DNA of 64,000 nt, taken from positions 1-64,000 of the forward strand of contig NZ_AFPJ01000042.1 in the NCBI RefSeq assembly GCF_000220505.1, given 5' to 3'. This DNA is from Microbulbifer agarilyticus S89. Its GTDB lineage: Bacteria > Pseudomonadota > Gammaproteobacteria > Pseudomonadales > Cellvibrionaceae. The notes below the pieces were generated by a model. The model saw nothing but the letters and a program-made list of their open reading frames with translations, was not told the DNA's origin and ran no database searches. The translations under genes were made by a program, and so were the position numbers. Shown in pieces: positions 52,428 to 60,445 of the stretch (the first letter of the stretch is position 1; each line of letters begins with the position of its first letter).

Positions 52428-53888
52428 ATGATGAGTACATCGAGCACAACCGCGCAACCCCATTACCAGTGCTATATCGACGGCAATTGGGTCGACAGCG
52501 CACAAAAGCTGTCGGTGGAAAACCCCGCGACCGGCGAAGTATTCAGCAGCGTACCCGACTGCACTCTGGAACAGGCAAACGCTGCACTGGCATCCTCTCA
52601 GGCTGCACTGCAAAGCTGGAAAATGTTGCCGGCAATCGAACGTGGCCGTCATCTGTTTCGCCTGATTGAAGCACTGCAACCAAAGCGCGACCTGTTTGCC
52701 CGCCTGCTGGTACTCGAACAGGGCAAAACCCTGAACGAAGCCTACGGCGAATTCGACGATACCCTGAATTACCTTACCTACTCCGCAGAGGCTGCGCGCC
52801 GCATCGAAGGCAATATCTTTCCCTCCGATAACGCAGGCGAACAGCTTTGGATTCAGAAGGTACCCTACGGCGTAACCGTCGGGCTGTGCGCGTTTAACTA
52901 CCCGCTCGCCCTGATCGGCCGCAAAGTGGGCCCGGCACTGGTAACCGGTAACACCATGATAGTGAAACCCCACGAGGCGACACCGATTACCGCCATGGAG
53001 TTTGCCAAGGTTGTCGAGGAAGCCGGCATTCCAAAAGGTGTGATCAACATCATTAGCAGCAGCGGCATTGCGGTTGGCGAGCACCTGGTAAAAAGCCCGA
53101 TTACCCAGCTGGTGACACTCACCGGCAGTATCCGCGCGGGCCAGGCGATCTGTCGTGCGGTGGCAGAAAACGTAACCGCGGTATCCCTGGAACTGGGCGG
53201 TAAAGCGTCCTTTATCGTGCTGGACGATGCCGACATCGACAAAGCCGTGGATGCGGTGGTGATCTCCCGCTACGCAAACTGCGGACAAGTGTGTATCTGT
53301 GCAGAACTGGTGCTGGTACACGAAAAGGTTGCTGACGAATTCACCCGCAAAGTACTGGAGAAAGTAAAAGCACTCACGGTGGGCAACCCCATGGACAACC
53401 CCAGCATGGGTCCATCGGTGACCGCACAGGGGTTGGACCGGGTGGAATCCATTGTGCAGGAAACCATTAATGCCGGCGCGACTGTCGCCTATGGTGGTGG
53501 CCGCCCACAAGGTAGCGAGTTTGAAAACGGTAACTGGTACCAGCCCACCGTGCTCACCGAGGTGACGGCAGACATGGCGGCGGCCCGTGAAGAGATCTTC
53601 GGCCCGGTATTGCCCATCGTCAAAATTTCGTCCTTTGACGAAGCGGTTGCCATCACCAACCGCCGCAACGACGGCCTGAGCTGCTACCTGTGGAGCAACG
53701 ACTACCGCATCATCATGGATGGCATTGCCCGACTGGAAGTAGGCACAGTGTTTGTGAACAAGCAAATTGTCGGCTACATCCAGGGTTACCATTCCGGCCA
53801 CAAGCGCAGTGGTATCGGCGGCGAAGATGGCATCTACGGCATCGAGGGATACCTGCAAAAACGCGCGGTGTATCTGAATTGCAACTAG
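52428..53888 (+). CDS. aldehyde dehydrogenase, AldA-like
   Basis: 486 residues. Catalytic N157 ([10 protein letters not shown]), E255 (LELGGKASF) and C289 ([10 protein letters not shown]) are intact. [13 protein letters not shown] and the C-terminal [28 protein letters not shown] show it belongs to the same subgroup as the ALDH at 34774-36228. ATG preceded by AAGGAGAAG. It follows the enoyl-CoA hydratase by 70 bp and ends at a terminator. In this operon it could supply the acid that the CoA-transferases activate; alternatively it is the anhydrogalactose dehydrogenase of the locus. Confidence 0.9.
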   Translation: MMSTSSTTAQPHYQCYIDGNWVDSAQKLSVENPATGEVFSSVPDCTLEQANAALASSQAALQSWKMLPAIERGRHLFRLIEALQPKRDLFARLLVLEQGKTLNEAYGEFDDTLNYLTYSAEAARRIEGNIFPSDNAGEQLWIQKVPYGVTVGLCAFNYPLALIGRKVGPALVTGNTMIVKPHEATPITAMEFAKVVEEAGIPKGVINIISSSGIAVGEHLVKSPITQLVTLTGSIRAGQAICRAVAENVTAVSLELGGKASFIVLDDADIDKAVDAVVISRYANCGQVCICAELVLVHEKVADEFTRKVLEKVKALTVGNPMDNPSMGPSVTAQGLDRVESIVQETINAGATVAYGGGRPQGSEFENGNWYQPTVLTEVTADMAAAREEIFGPVLPIVKISSFDEAVAITNRRNDGLSCYLWSNDYRIIMDGIARLEVGTVFVNKQIVGYIQGYHSGHKRSGIGGEDGIYGIEGYLQKRAVYLNCN

Positions 53889-53906
53889 TGCGGTGGCACT
53901 TGACAG

Positions 53907-53928
53907 AACGGGGGCCTAGCCCCCGTTT
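53907..53928 (+). terminator. hairpin terminator after the ALDH gene
   Basis: Stem AACGGGGGC/GCCCCCGTT with a 3-4 base loop, 19 bp after the ALDH stop. The T run after it is short, so termination may be incomplete. Confidence 0.65.
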
Positions 53929-53991
53929 CAACAACGATTCTGTAGATGGATAAATGACCCAAGCCTTACCGCTCAGATGTTTTGGCCAAAC

Positions 53992-54903
53992 CTAAACGAT
54001 CACTGCGGGTTCGGGGAGCCCCTTGACCGCGTTGCGATAGACCAGCGTGACCCCATTGGCGACCTTAGCCCCCGGGCGATCTTCCAGCCCAACTGCGGCG
54101 GTGGTCACATACATATCGGTAAAATCCTCCCCCCCAAACGCCGGACAGGTGGTGCGAATCACTGGCGCTTCCAGCGCCGCGATTTCCCGGCCGCTCGGGT
54201 CAAAGCACTGGGTGCGCGCGCTGTCCCATAGTGAAGACCACATATTGCCCTGCCCATCCATTACTGCGCCGTCGGGAATCAGCTCCTGTGTACTCAGGTC
54301 CAGGAAGACTTCGGGCTCACCCATGGGCCAGCCATCAGCGGTATTCAGCAGTACGCGGTAAACGGTATTTTTTGCAGAGTCTGCGTAGTAGCCATAACAG
54401 CGTTCGCGGTCAAAGCAGATGCCATTGGGTACTGTCATTCCTGAATCGAGCCGACGCAGTTCGCCTTTGTACCACCGATAAAGGTTCCCCTGGTCCGGCT
54501 CACCATTGATGCCCATGGTACCAATCCAGAAACCACCCCAGGGGTCGGCGCGGCCGTCATTGCTGCGATTGCCCGGCATATCGGGTTCCAATACGCACAG
54601 CAGGGTCTTTTCGCCGGAATTCAAATCCATCAGGTGCAGGCCACTCTGGCAGGCAACCAGGGCACGGTCGCGATCCACCCAGCCTATCGCCGAAGGCATT
54701 TCGCCCATATCCCAGGTTTGCGCGCCATCGGGGCCCTTGGCCAACACTTTGTTATTCAGTAGGTCCACCCAATACAAGGTCTTGCGCAATGGATGCCACA
54801 GCGGGCCCTCGCCCAAGCTGCATATCCGCGCATCAAAAACTTCAGCGGATACGGTTTCCGAGCCCGGCTTTTTGTTCGGCGAATCCAGCGGTTGATCACT
54901 CAC
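53992..54903 (-). CDS. SMP-30/gluconolactonase/LRE family protein (candidate sugar lactonase)
   Basis: 303-residue six-bladed beta-propeller. Metal ligands are in LGEGPLWHP (Glu), TVPNGICFD (Asn) and IPDGAVMDGQGNMW (Asp). GRADPWGGFWIGTMG is the usual central motif. It hydrolyses aldonolactones; with a galactose dehydrogenase in the locus, galactonolactone is the likely substrate. Starts at GTG (54903), seven bases after GAGG. No signal peptide, so cytoplasmic. 51 bp from the GH2 gene. Confidence 0.9.
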   Translation of the reverse strand: MSDQPLDSPNKKPGSETVSAEVFDARICSLGEGPLWHPLRKTLYWVDLLNNKVLAKGPDGAQTWDMGEMPSAIGWVDRDRALVACQSGLHLMDLNSGEKTLLCVLEPDMPGNRSNDGRADPWGGFWIGTMGINGEPDQGNLYRWYKGELRRLDSGMTVPNGICFDRERCYGYYADSAKNTVYRVLLNTADGWPMGEPEVFLDLSTQELIPDGAVMDGQGNMWSSLWDSARTQCFDPSGREIAALEAPVIRTTCPAFGGEDFTDMYVTTAAVGLEDRPGAKVANGVTLVYRNAVKGLPEPAVIV

Positions 54904-54954
54904 GTGTAATCCTCAAATTCATTCAGTATTTTTCGATAATAATTTCTGAGTCGG

Positions 54955-57534
54955 CTACTGTGCCTTTACTAAACCGGTAATTTTCGCCGATACGCTACGT
55001 TGCAGATCAACAGGTTTGGTTTGCCCGGCGGCACGTACAATCAGTAGTGCCTTGCCTTCACTGGTGCGCAATCGTTCACTCTTGTAACGCTCCATAAGCG
55101 CCGAACGACCGTTGTCGGTACCCAACAGTTCCAAACTCTCGGGTAGTTGGAACTCAATATTAGCCTCCTGGTGGCGCACCGGGCGGCCCTTGGCATCCAC
55201 CAGCTGTGCTTCCACATGCGCCACGCTGTAGCTATCCGCAGGCAGTAAGTCGCGGTCAAAAGTGAGCTCGATAGACACCGGTTGCGCCGCCGTCTCCACC
55301 TCCGCGGCCGCCACACAACCATCGATACCCCGGGCGGATAGTTTACCCCCGGCGAACGGGACAGCCCACTTGAGGAGACGGTCAGGATTGTCAGCAAGGG
55401 CCCTGGCGCCCAGCGAGCTTCCATTCAGGAACAGTTCGACTTGCGGGCAGTTGCTCAGCACCTCGACAATCACTAGCTCGCCATTGGCGTAATTCCAATG
55501 TCGGTTAACATCCTGCCACCCCCACACACGCTGCTCCCAGGCACCCGGCGTCTTTTCTACCACCTTGCCGTCTGTATCGCGGCGATACAGGGATTTCTCT
55601 TCCGTCTGGGAAGTGATTGCCACATAGGGAGCTGGATTCCACAGGGTGCGGTACAGGTCATAGGCGGGAGTCTCAAAACCTGCAAGGTCCAGCAGGCCAC
55701 TGCGCACCGCCTTGCGCGGCCAGGCGCCATGGGCTTCGCCCAGGTAGTCGGTACCGGTCCATAAGAACGTGCCGGGAATAAAGTCGCGTTCCTCGATGGC
55801 CTTCCACTCGTGCCACTGCACCACATTTTCGGTACCCATGATCATTTTCTCCGGGTACTTCTCGTGCCCATAGTCATAGATCACACGACGGTAGCTGTAG
55901 CCGACAATATCCAGCGCATCAGTGTAACCGGAGATATGACTCACCGAAGGCAGAATCAGGTTCGCGGTTACAGGACGACTGGTGTCGAGTTCCTTAACCC
56001 AGCCCGAGAGTTTGGCCGCCGTTTTAGCCAACACGTATTGCCCGGCTTCGCTGCCGTGAAAGCGATCCTTGATTTCCTGCTCGGTGATAAACGGCGGGTT
56101 GTAGAAGTAATTGCCGGATGCGTTCATGTCGAAGTATCCGGTGGCATCCTTGTAACGCGGGTAGGTCCACTCGATCTCGTTGCCAATACTCCACATAATC
56201 ACCGACGGGTGGTTGCGATCGCGCTTTACCGAGAGCTTGAGGTCGGATTCGGCTTCCTGCTGGAAATAGTCGGCGTATCCCCGGCTGATCCGGTCGTCAT
56301 GGCGCTCCCATTGGTTGAGCCGCTTGTCCTTGGGGTTATCCCATTCATCAAAAATTTCCGCCTGGACCAGAAAACCCATTTCGTCACACAGGTCGAGAAA
56401 TTCCTGAGAGGCCGGGTTGTGTGCGGTGCGGATGGCATTGGTACCCGCCCGCTTCAAACTTTCCAGCCTGCGCCGCCAGACGTCTTTTGGCACCGCGACA
56501 CCGACAGCTCCGGCATCGTGGTGCAGGTTTACGCCTTTGATTTCAGTGTTCACACCATTCAGGTAAAAGCCGGTATTCGGGTCAAAACGAATTTCGCGCA
56601 CGCCAAAGCGCGTTTCCAGTCGGTCCACTACCACATCGCCCGACAAGATCGTGGTTTGCGCACGATATAGGTAGGGGGTATCAGGGCTCCAAAGGCTGGG
56701 CGACTTAATCGAGAGAGCCTGCATGAAGGTGCCAGATTGATCCGCCGCAAGTTTGCTACTGGAATCCGCTCTTGCGACCTCACGTCCCTGCCCATCCAAA
56801 ATCACCGAGTGGATGGTAAATTGCGCAGATTCATCGCGCTGGTTGGCAACCTCAACATCTAGTGTTACTTCGGCACGCTCTTCCGTGACTACTGGTGTTT
56901 TGACAAATAACCCCCAGATGGGGATATGCAATGGGTCCACGGAAACCAACTTCACATCTCGATAGATACCGGCTCCGGGGTACCAGCGGCTATCGATGTA
57001 GCGACTGCGGTCGACGCGCACGGCCACTAGGTTCTGCTTACCCGGATCAAGCAGATGATCAGTGATATCGATGTAAAACGGGGTATAGCCGTTGATGCGG
57101 CCACCGACGCGGGTCCCATTCAGCCAAATTTCTGAATGGTTATAAATGCCATCAAAGTACAGAAGAGAGCGATTTTTACCTGCGGTTTTCGGGGTAACGA
57201 AAGACTTCCGGTACCAGCCAATGCCTCCGGGTAAATATGCAGTGGCGCCATCTAGCGATGGGTCAAAATCCTGTTCGATACTCCAGTCGTGTGGCAAGCG
57301 CAGCGCTCGCCACCCACTATCATCGTAATCAGCGTGCCTAAAGTCGCTACTGTCTTCCAGCTTAAACTTCCAACCGAAATTAAAATCGGTGGAGCGTACA
57401 GGCCCAACCTCTCCTCGATTTAGTGAAGCGCTAATCGATGTAGAGGGGTTAGCGAGCGCCGTTGATACTAGGGCGGACAAAAAAAGGACCGAAGTAACAA
57501 GAACAAACGACCGAATAGAGACTGAAGTTTTCAC
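54955..57534 (-). CDS. GH2 family beta-galactosidase (agarolytic type)
   Basis: About 859 residues. Signal peptide VLVTSVLFLSALVSTALA, then a GH2 sugar-binding domain (FGWKFKL, LPHDWSIEQDFDP, GIGWYRKSF), immunoglobulin-like domain and TIM barrel with acid/base E453 (MWSIGNEIEW) and nucleophile E569 (IMGTENVVQWHEW), plus C-terminal domains. The GTG at 57534 follows AGGAAA and sits right before the signal peptide; a 54-codon upstream extension would overlap the next gene by 130 bp. Probably removes beta-linked galactose from agaro-oligosaccharides. Exported. Confidence 0.9.
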   Translation of the reverse strand: MKTSVSIRSFVLVTSVLFLSALVSTALANPSTSISASLNRGEVGPVRSTDFNFGWKFKLEDSSDFRHADYDDSGWRALRLPHDWSIEQDFDPSLDGATAYLPGGIGWYRKSFVTPKTAGKNRSLLYFDGIYNHSEIWLNGTRVGGRINGYTPFYIDITDHLLDPGKQNLVAVRVDRSRYIDSRWYPGAGIYRDVKLVSVDPLHIPIWGLFVKTPVVTEERAEVTLDVEVANQRDESAQFTIHSVILDGQGREVARADSSSKLAADQSGTFMQALSIKSPSLWSPDTPYLYRAQTTILSGDVVVDRLETRFGVREIRFDPNTGFYLNGVNTEIKGVNLHHDAGAVGVAVPKDVWRRRLESLKRAGTNAIRTAHNPASQEFLDLCDEMGFLVQAEIFDEWDNPKDKRLNQWERHDDRISRGYADYFQQEAESDLKLSVKRDRNHPSVIMWSIGNEIEWTYPRYKDATGYFDMNASGNYFYNPPFITEQEIKDRFHGSEAGQYVLAKTAAKLSGWVKELDTSRPVTANLILPSVSHISGYTDALDIVGYSYRRVIYDYGHEKYPEKMIMGTENVVQWHEWKAIEERDFIPGTFLWTGTDYLGEAHGAWPRKAVRSGLLDLAGFETPAYDLYRTLWNPAPYVAITSQTEEKSLYRRDTDGKVVEKTPGAWEQRVWGWQDVNRHWNYANGELVIVEVLSNCPQVELFLNGSSLGARALADNPDRLLKWAVPFAGGKLSARGIDGCVAAAEVETAAQPVSIELTFDRDLLPADSYSVAHVEAQLVDAKGRPVRHQEANIEFQLPESLELLGTDNGRSALMERYKSERLRTSEGKALLIVRAAGQTKPVDLQRSVSAKITGLVKAQ

Positions 57535-57565
57535 GGTATTTCCTGTAATAGTATCTGGCGGCAGG

Positions 57566-60445
57566 TCACTGGCGGCGTTCGCCAAAAGCAATGTTGGAAC
57601 CTGGTACGGGATGTTCGAGTTGCTGCTGGGAACCGTCTCGCCATACCACTTCCACGCGCGTCGGCAGCATTCCCTGGCCGAGACCAAAATGCACAAGATT
57701 CAGTTGGCTTTGCGAGTGTGTGGCGCTGCCGGAACCAACGCGCTTGAGTCGGGTGAGTTCAGTTTCCCCGTGGGTAACTGTCAGGCGCACGGTTGCCGCA
57801 GAAGCATCCGCCCCCTTTGGTGAATAACCTACGTTGACCAATAAAAAGTCATTCGCGGGCGATGTATCATTTAGCTGGTTTTCAAACAAGTGCCAGCGAC
57901 CCTGATCGTCGTCGCCACTCAGCAGGTCGACATCTCCGTCGAGGTCGTAGTCGAACGCGGCCCCCATGTCGCCATGCCCGGACTGCGGCACGGCAGTGGC
58001 GCCATGCATTAATTGCAGCCCAAAGTCCTTGCCTTGGCGATTGCGCAGTAGCAAGTCAACCTTGCGCTGGTGCAGCGCGCCAAACCGATATACGAAAAAG
58101 TCCTCAAAGCCATCGTTATCGAAGTCACCGGTTGCCACACCCCAATTATTATCGGTGGTTTGCACCGGCAGCAGCTGGCTTGCGTCGCTAAACCGGTCTC
58201 CCTCATTGCGCAACAGCAGGTCTGGGACTCCGAGCTCCTGGGGCTGCCAATCCGGTGTTACGGAAGTTACCCCGTGAATACTAGCGCGCAGGTCCCACGC
58301 CAGGTTGTCATTGAGGCGCCACTCAAGCCGCCATTGGCCGTCACGCACGTGGCCCAGATACCAGCCGTTTTTCGTTAGGTCCGCCGGGAAACCTATAGCC
58401 TGTTCCCGGCTCACCGAAATGCGGTCAGCACCTGCAGGTGTGTCCAGTGCCACCCCCGCTTCACCGAGGTACACAGGCAGTGTTACCTTTACACCGCGGT
58501 GCCAGTGGAAAAAATGATTGAGCTGGAGCTCCCCATCCGCGGTGAAGCTAATACCGTCGTGCCCGCTATTACCTTCATCTCGTAAGTCCAATCGCCGTGA
58601 CCGCGCATCGAAGGCGACGGCATTGTTGGCAATTTGATAATAGGTTTTACCGCGGGCAAGGTAATAATCAAGGTCGCCATCGTTGTCGATGTCTGCCTCT
58701 GCCACCGCCATCACAAAGTCCTGCTCCACCGATTTCGGCAGCCATTCACCTGTGACATCTTCGAACCCAAATTCACCGTCTCCGGCCCATAAGCCAAGCG
58801 GCGCGAAGGTGATCAGGTCACTCACATTGTCGCCATTAAAATCGGTAACCAGTACGCGTTCGGCGTCGAGGGATTCAAACTGAGGATGGCTGCGGTAGCG
58901 AAATTGGTCCTGGGCGATATTTTCGAACAGGATATTGCGCGGTCCTGTTTCTCCGGGAATCATCATGGCGTTGATCTGCAACAGGTCCAGATCACCATCG
59001 TGATCCATGTCGATCCAACGCACAGAGCGGCCCCGTGCGCCCATGTGCTCGATACCACTGCCTTCAGTGATATCGACAAAATTTCCATCGTTGTTTTTTA
59101 AAATTCGCGGTGGCTGGGGGCTACTGCCGTTGCCACCACCGAGTGCGACCACTACATCCTGGTCACCATCCAGGTCGTAGTCACCAGCGGCAATGCCGTG
59201 GACATCCCAACGCATCAGTGGTGCGGGATCCAATGCATAGTGATTCTCACCAGTGGCCCAAACAAGCTGTGCAGGGACCTTATCGTGGTTACCCAGGAGC
59301 AGCTCGTAGCGCCCGTCGCCATTCAAGTCGGCAACCGCGGGACCGCCATATTTCCATGTGGGTTCTGTAACCAGACCGCGGGCTGCGGAAACATCCGTGA
59401 AGCGCACAGGTTGGGAGCGCAGTTGGTAGCGCAACAGGGTTTTGTGCGCAGTGATATAGATTGCCGATTCGTCGGCATTAAATGCCAGGTTAGCCGCAAC
59501 ACTCGGTGTCGGGATAGTAGCGAGGTGCTTCCCCTCCTCATCCAGCACCCACACACCACCGGGGCCGGTGGCGAACACCGTACCGGAACTGTGCACCTTC
59601 AACCCATCCGGCAAACCACTTCGATGGGCGCCAAGGCCTTTACGATCCAGTTTGTGGAATACGCGACGCGGACCCGGCACGCCGTCGGCATCAAGCTCAT
59701 ACAGGTACCACGCCGGTGTATTGGGATCGGAAGCCGCAACATATAAGCGGCGCTGGTCGGGAGAAAGTGCGATGCCATTGGGCAGATGGATGCTGTCATC
59801 CAGTAAGGTCAGTTCCCCGGATGGCGCAAGCGCATAAATACCCTGGAAATCCAGTTCCTTAGCCGGGTCTTCCAGTTGTGCGGGCAACCCGTATGGCGGG
59901 TCGGTAAAGTAGAGGGTACCGGTGTGGTGCAGCACGCCATCGTTCGGGCTGTTCAGGCGTTTGCCTTCAAATGACTCAGCGAGAGCTGTATACCTTGGTT
60001 GTGGTGTGTCGAGCGGCGCAGTGAGTTTGGCCACGCGCCGCGACCGGGACTGCAGGAGCAATAAGCTATTGTCCCGGTCCAGCAAGAGGCCGTTGGAGTA
60101 GCCGCTGTCTTCCAGATAAACGCTTGCCCCCTCGCCCGGGACATAACGGTACACACGATGCGTGGGAATATCGGAAAACAACAAATAGCCAGTGGCTGCA
60201 GTATTCGCGTTGCCCCCTGTACTGGTTCCGTGTGCTCCCTGCCCCCGGCCAACTCGAGATGCCGGCGGTACCCACACGGGCCCTTCCGCCCACACATAGC
60301 CCTCGCTGACCACCTCTACTTCCGCCTTGGGATCCAGTAGTGACAATACCCGCGGGTCAAAAATTTCTGCAGAACTACCTGCGCTAGCGGTGATTGGCAA
60401 TATCCACCCGGCAAATGCTGCAATGACTGGCAACGCTTTACTCAC
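57566..60445 (-). CDS. SMP-30 lactonase fused to FG-GAP/VCBS and ASPIC/UnbV repeats, secreted
   Basis: 959 residues. Signal peptide MSKALPVIAAFAGWILPITASA. Residues about 25-345 form an SMP-30/gluconolactonase propeller (EGPVWVPP, LNSPNDGVLH, LPNGIALSPDQRRLYVA). Residues about 350-860 hold FG-GAP/VCBS repeats with Asp-rich loops such as DLNGDGRYELLLG, DYDLDGDQDVVVALG and DIDNDGDLDYYLA, probably calcium-binding. The last 100 residues resemble ASPIC/UnbV (VRLTVTHGETELTRLKRVGSG). Starts at GTG overlapping the agarase stop by 4 bp. The combination of a lactonase with a surface repeat domain is unusual; substrate unknown. Confidence 0.85.
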   Translation of the reverse strand: MSKALPVIAAFAGWILPITASAGSSAEIFDPRVLSLLDPKAEVEVVSEGYVWAEGPVWVPPASRVGRGQGAHGTSTGGNANTAATGYLLFSDIPTHRVYRYVPGEGASVYLEDSGYSNGLLLDRDNSLLLLQSRSRRVAKLTAPLDTPQPRYTALAESFEGKRLNSPNDGVLHHTGTLYFTDPPYGLPAQLEDPAKELDFQGIYALAPSGELTLLDDSIHLPNGIALSPDQRRLYVAASDPNTPAWYLYELDADGVPGPRRVFHKLDRKGLGAHRSGLPDGLKVHSSGTVFATGPGGVWVLDEEGKHLATIPTPSVAANLAFNADESAIYITAHKTLLRYQLRSQPVRFTDVSAARGLVTEPTWKYGGPAVADLNGDGRYELLLGNHDKVPAQLVWATGENHYALDPAPLMRWDVHGIAAGDYDLDGDQDVVVALGGGNGSSPQPPRILKNNDGNFVDITEGSGIEHMGARGRSVRWIDMDHDGDLDLLQINAMMIPGETGPRNILFENIAQDQFRYRSHPQFESLDAERVLVTDFNGDNVSDLITFAPLGLWAGDGEFGFEDVTGEWLPKSVEQDFVMAVAEADIDNDGDLDYYLARGKTYYQIANNAVAFDARSRRLDLRDEGNSGHDGISFTADGELQLNHFFHWHRGVKVTLPVYLGEAGVALDTPAGADRISVSREQAIGFPADLTKNGWYLGHVRDGQWRLEWRLNDNLAWDLRASIHGVTSVTPDWQPQELGVPDLLLRNEGDRFSDASQLLPVQTTDNNWGVATGDFDNDGFEDFFVYRFGALHQRKVDLLLRNRQGKDFGLQLMHGATAVPQSGHGDMGAAFDYDLDGDVDLLSGDDDQGRWHLFENQLNDTSPANDFLLVNVGYSPKGADASAATVRLTVTHGETELTRLKRVGSGSATHSQSQLNLVHFGLGQGMLPTRVEVVWRDGSQQQLEHPVPGSNIAFGERRQ

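Noticed and set aside
52377-53858. 493-codon open frame on the minus strand opposite the second ALDH gene
   Set aside because: The plus strand encodes a complete ALDH with all catalytic residues; the antisense translation matches no domain I recognise.
57535-57696. 54-codon N-terminal extension of the GH2 gene
   Set aside because: It would overlap the SMP-30 fusion gene by 130 bp and put a non-signal segment before an evident signal peptide.
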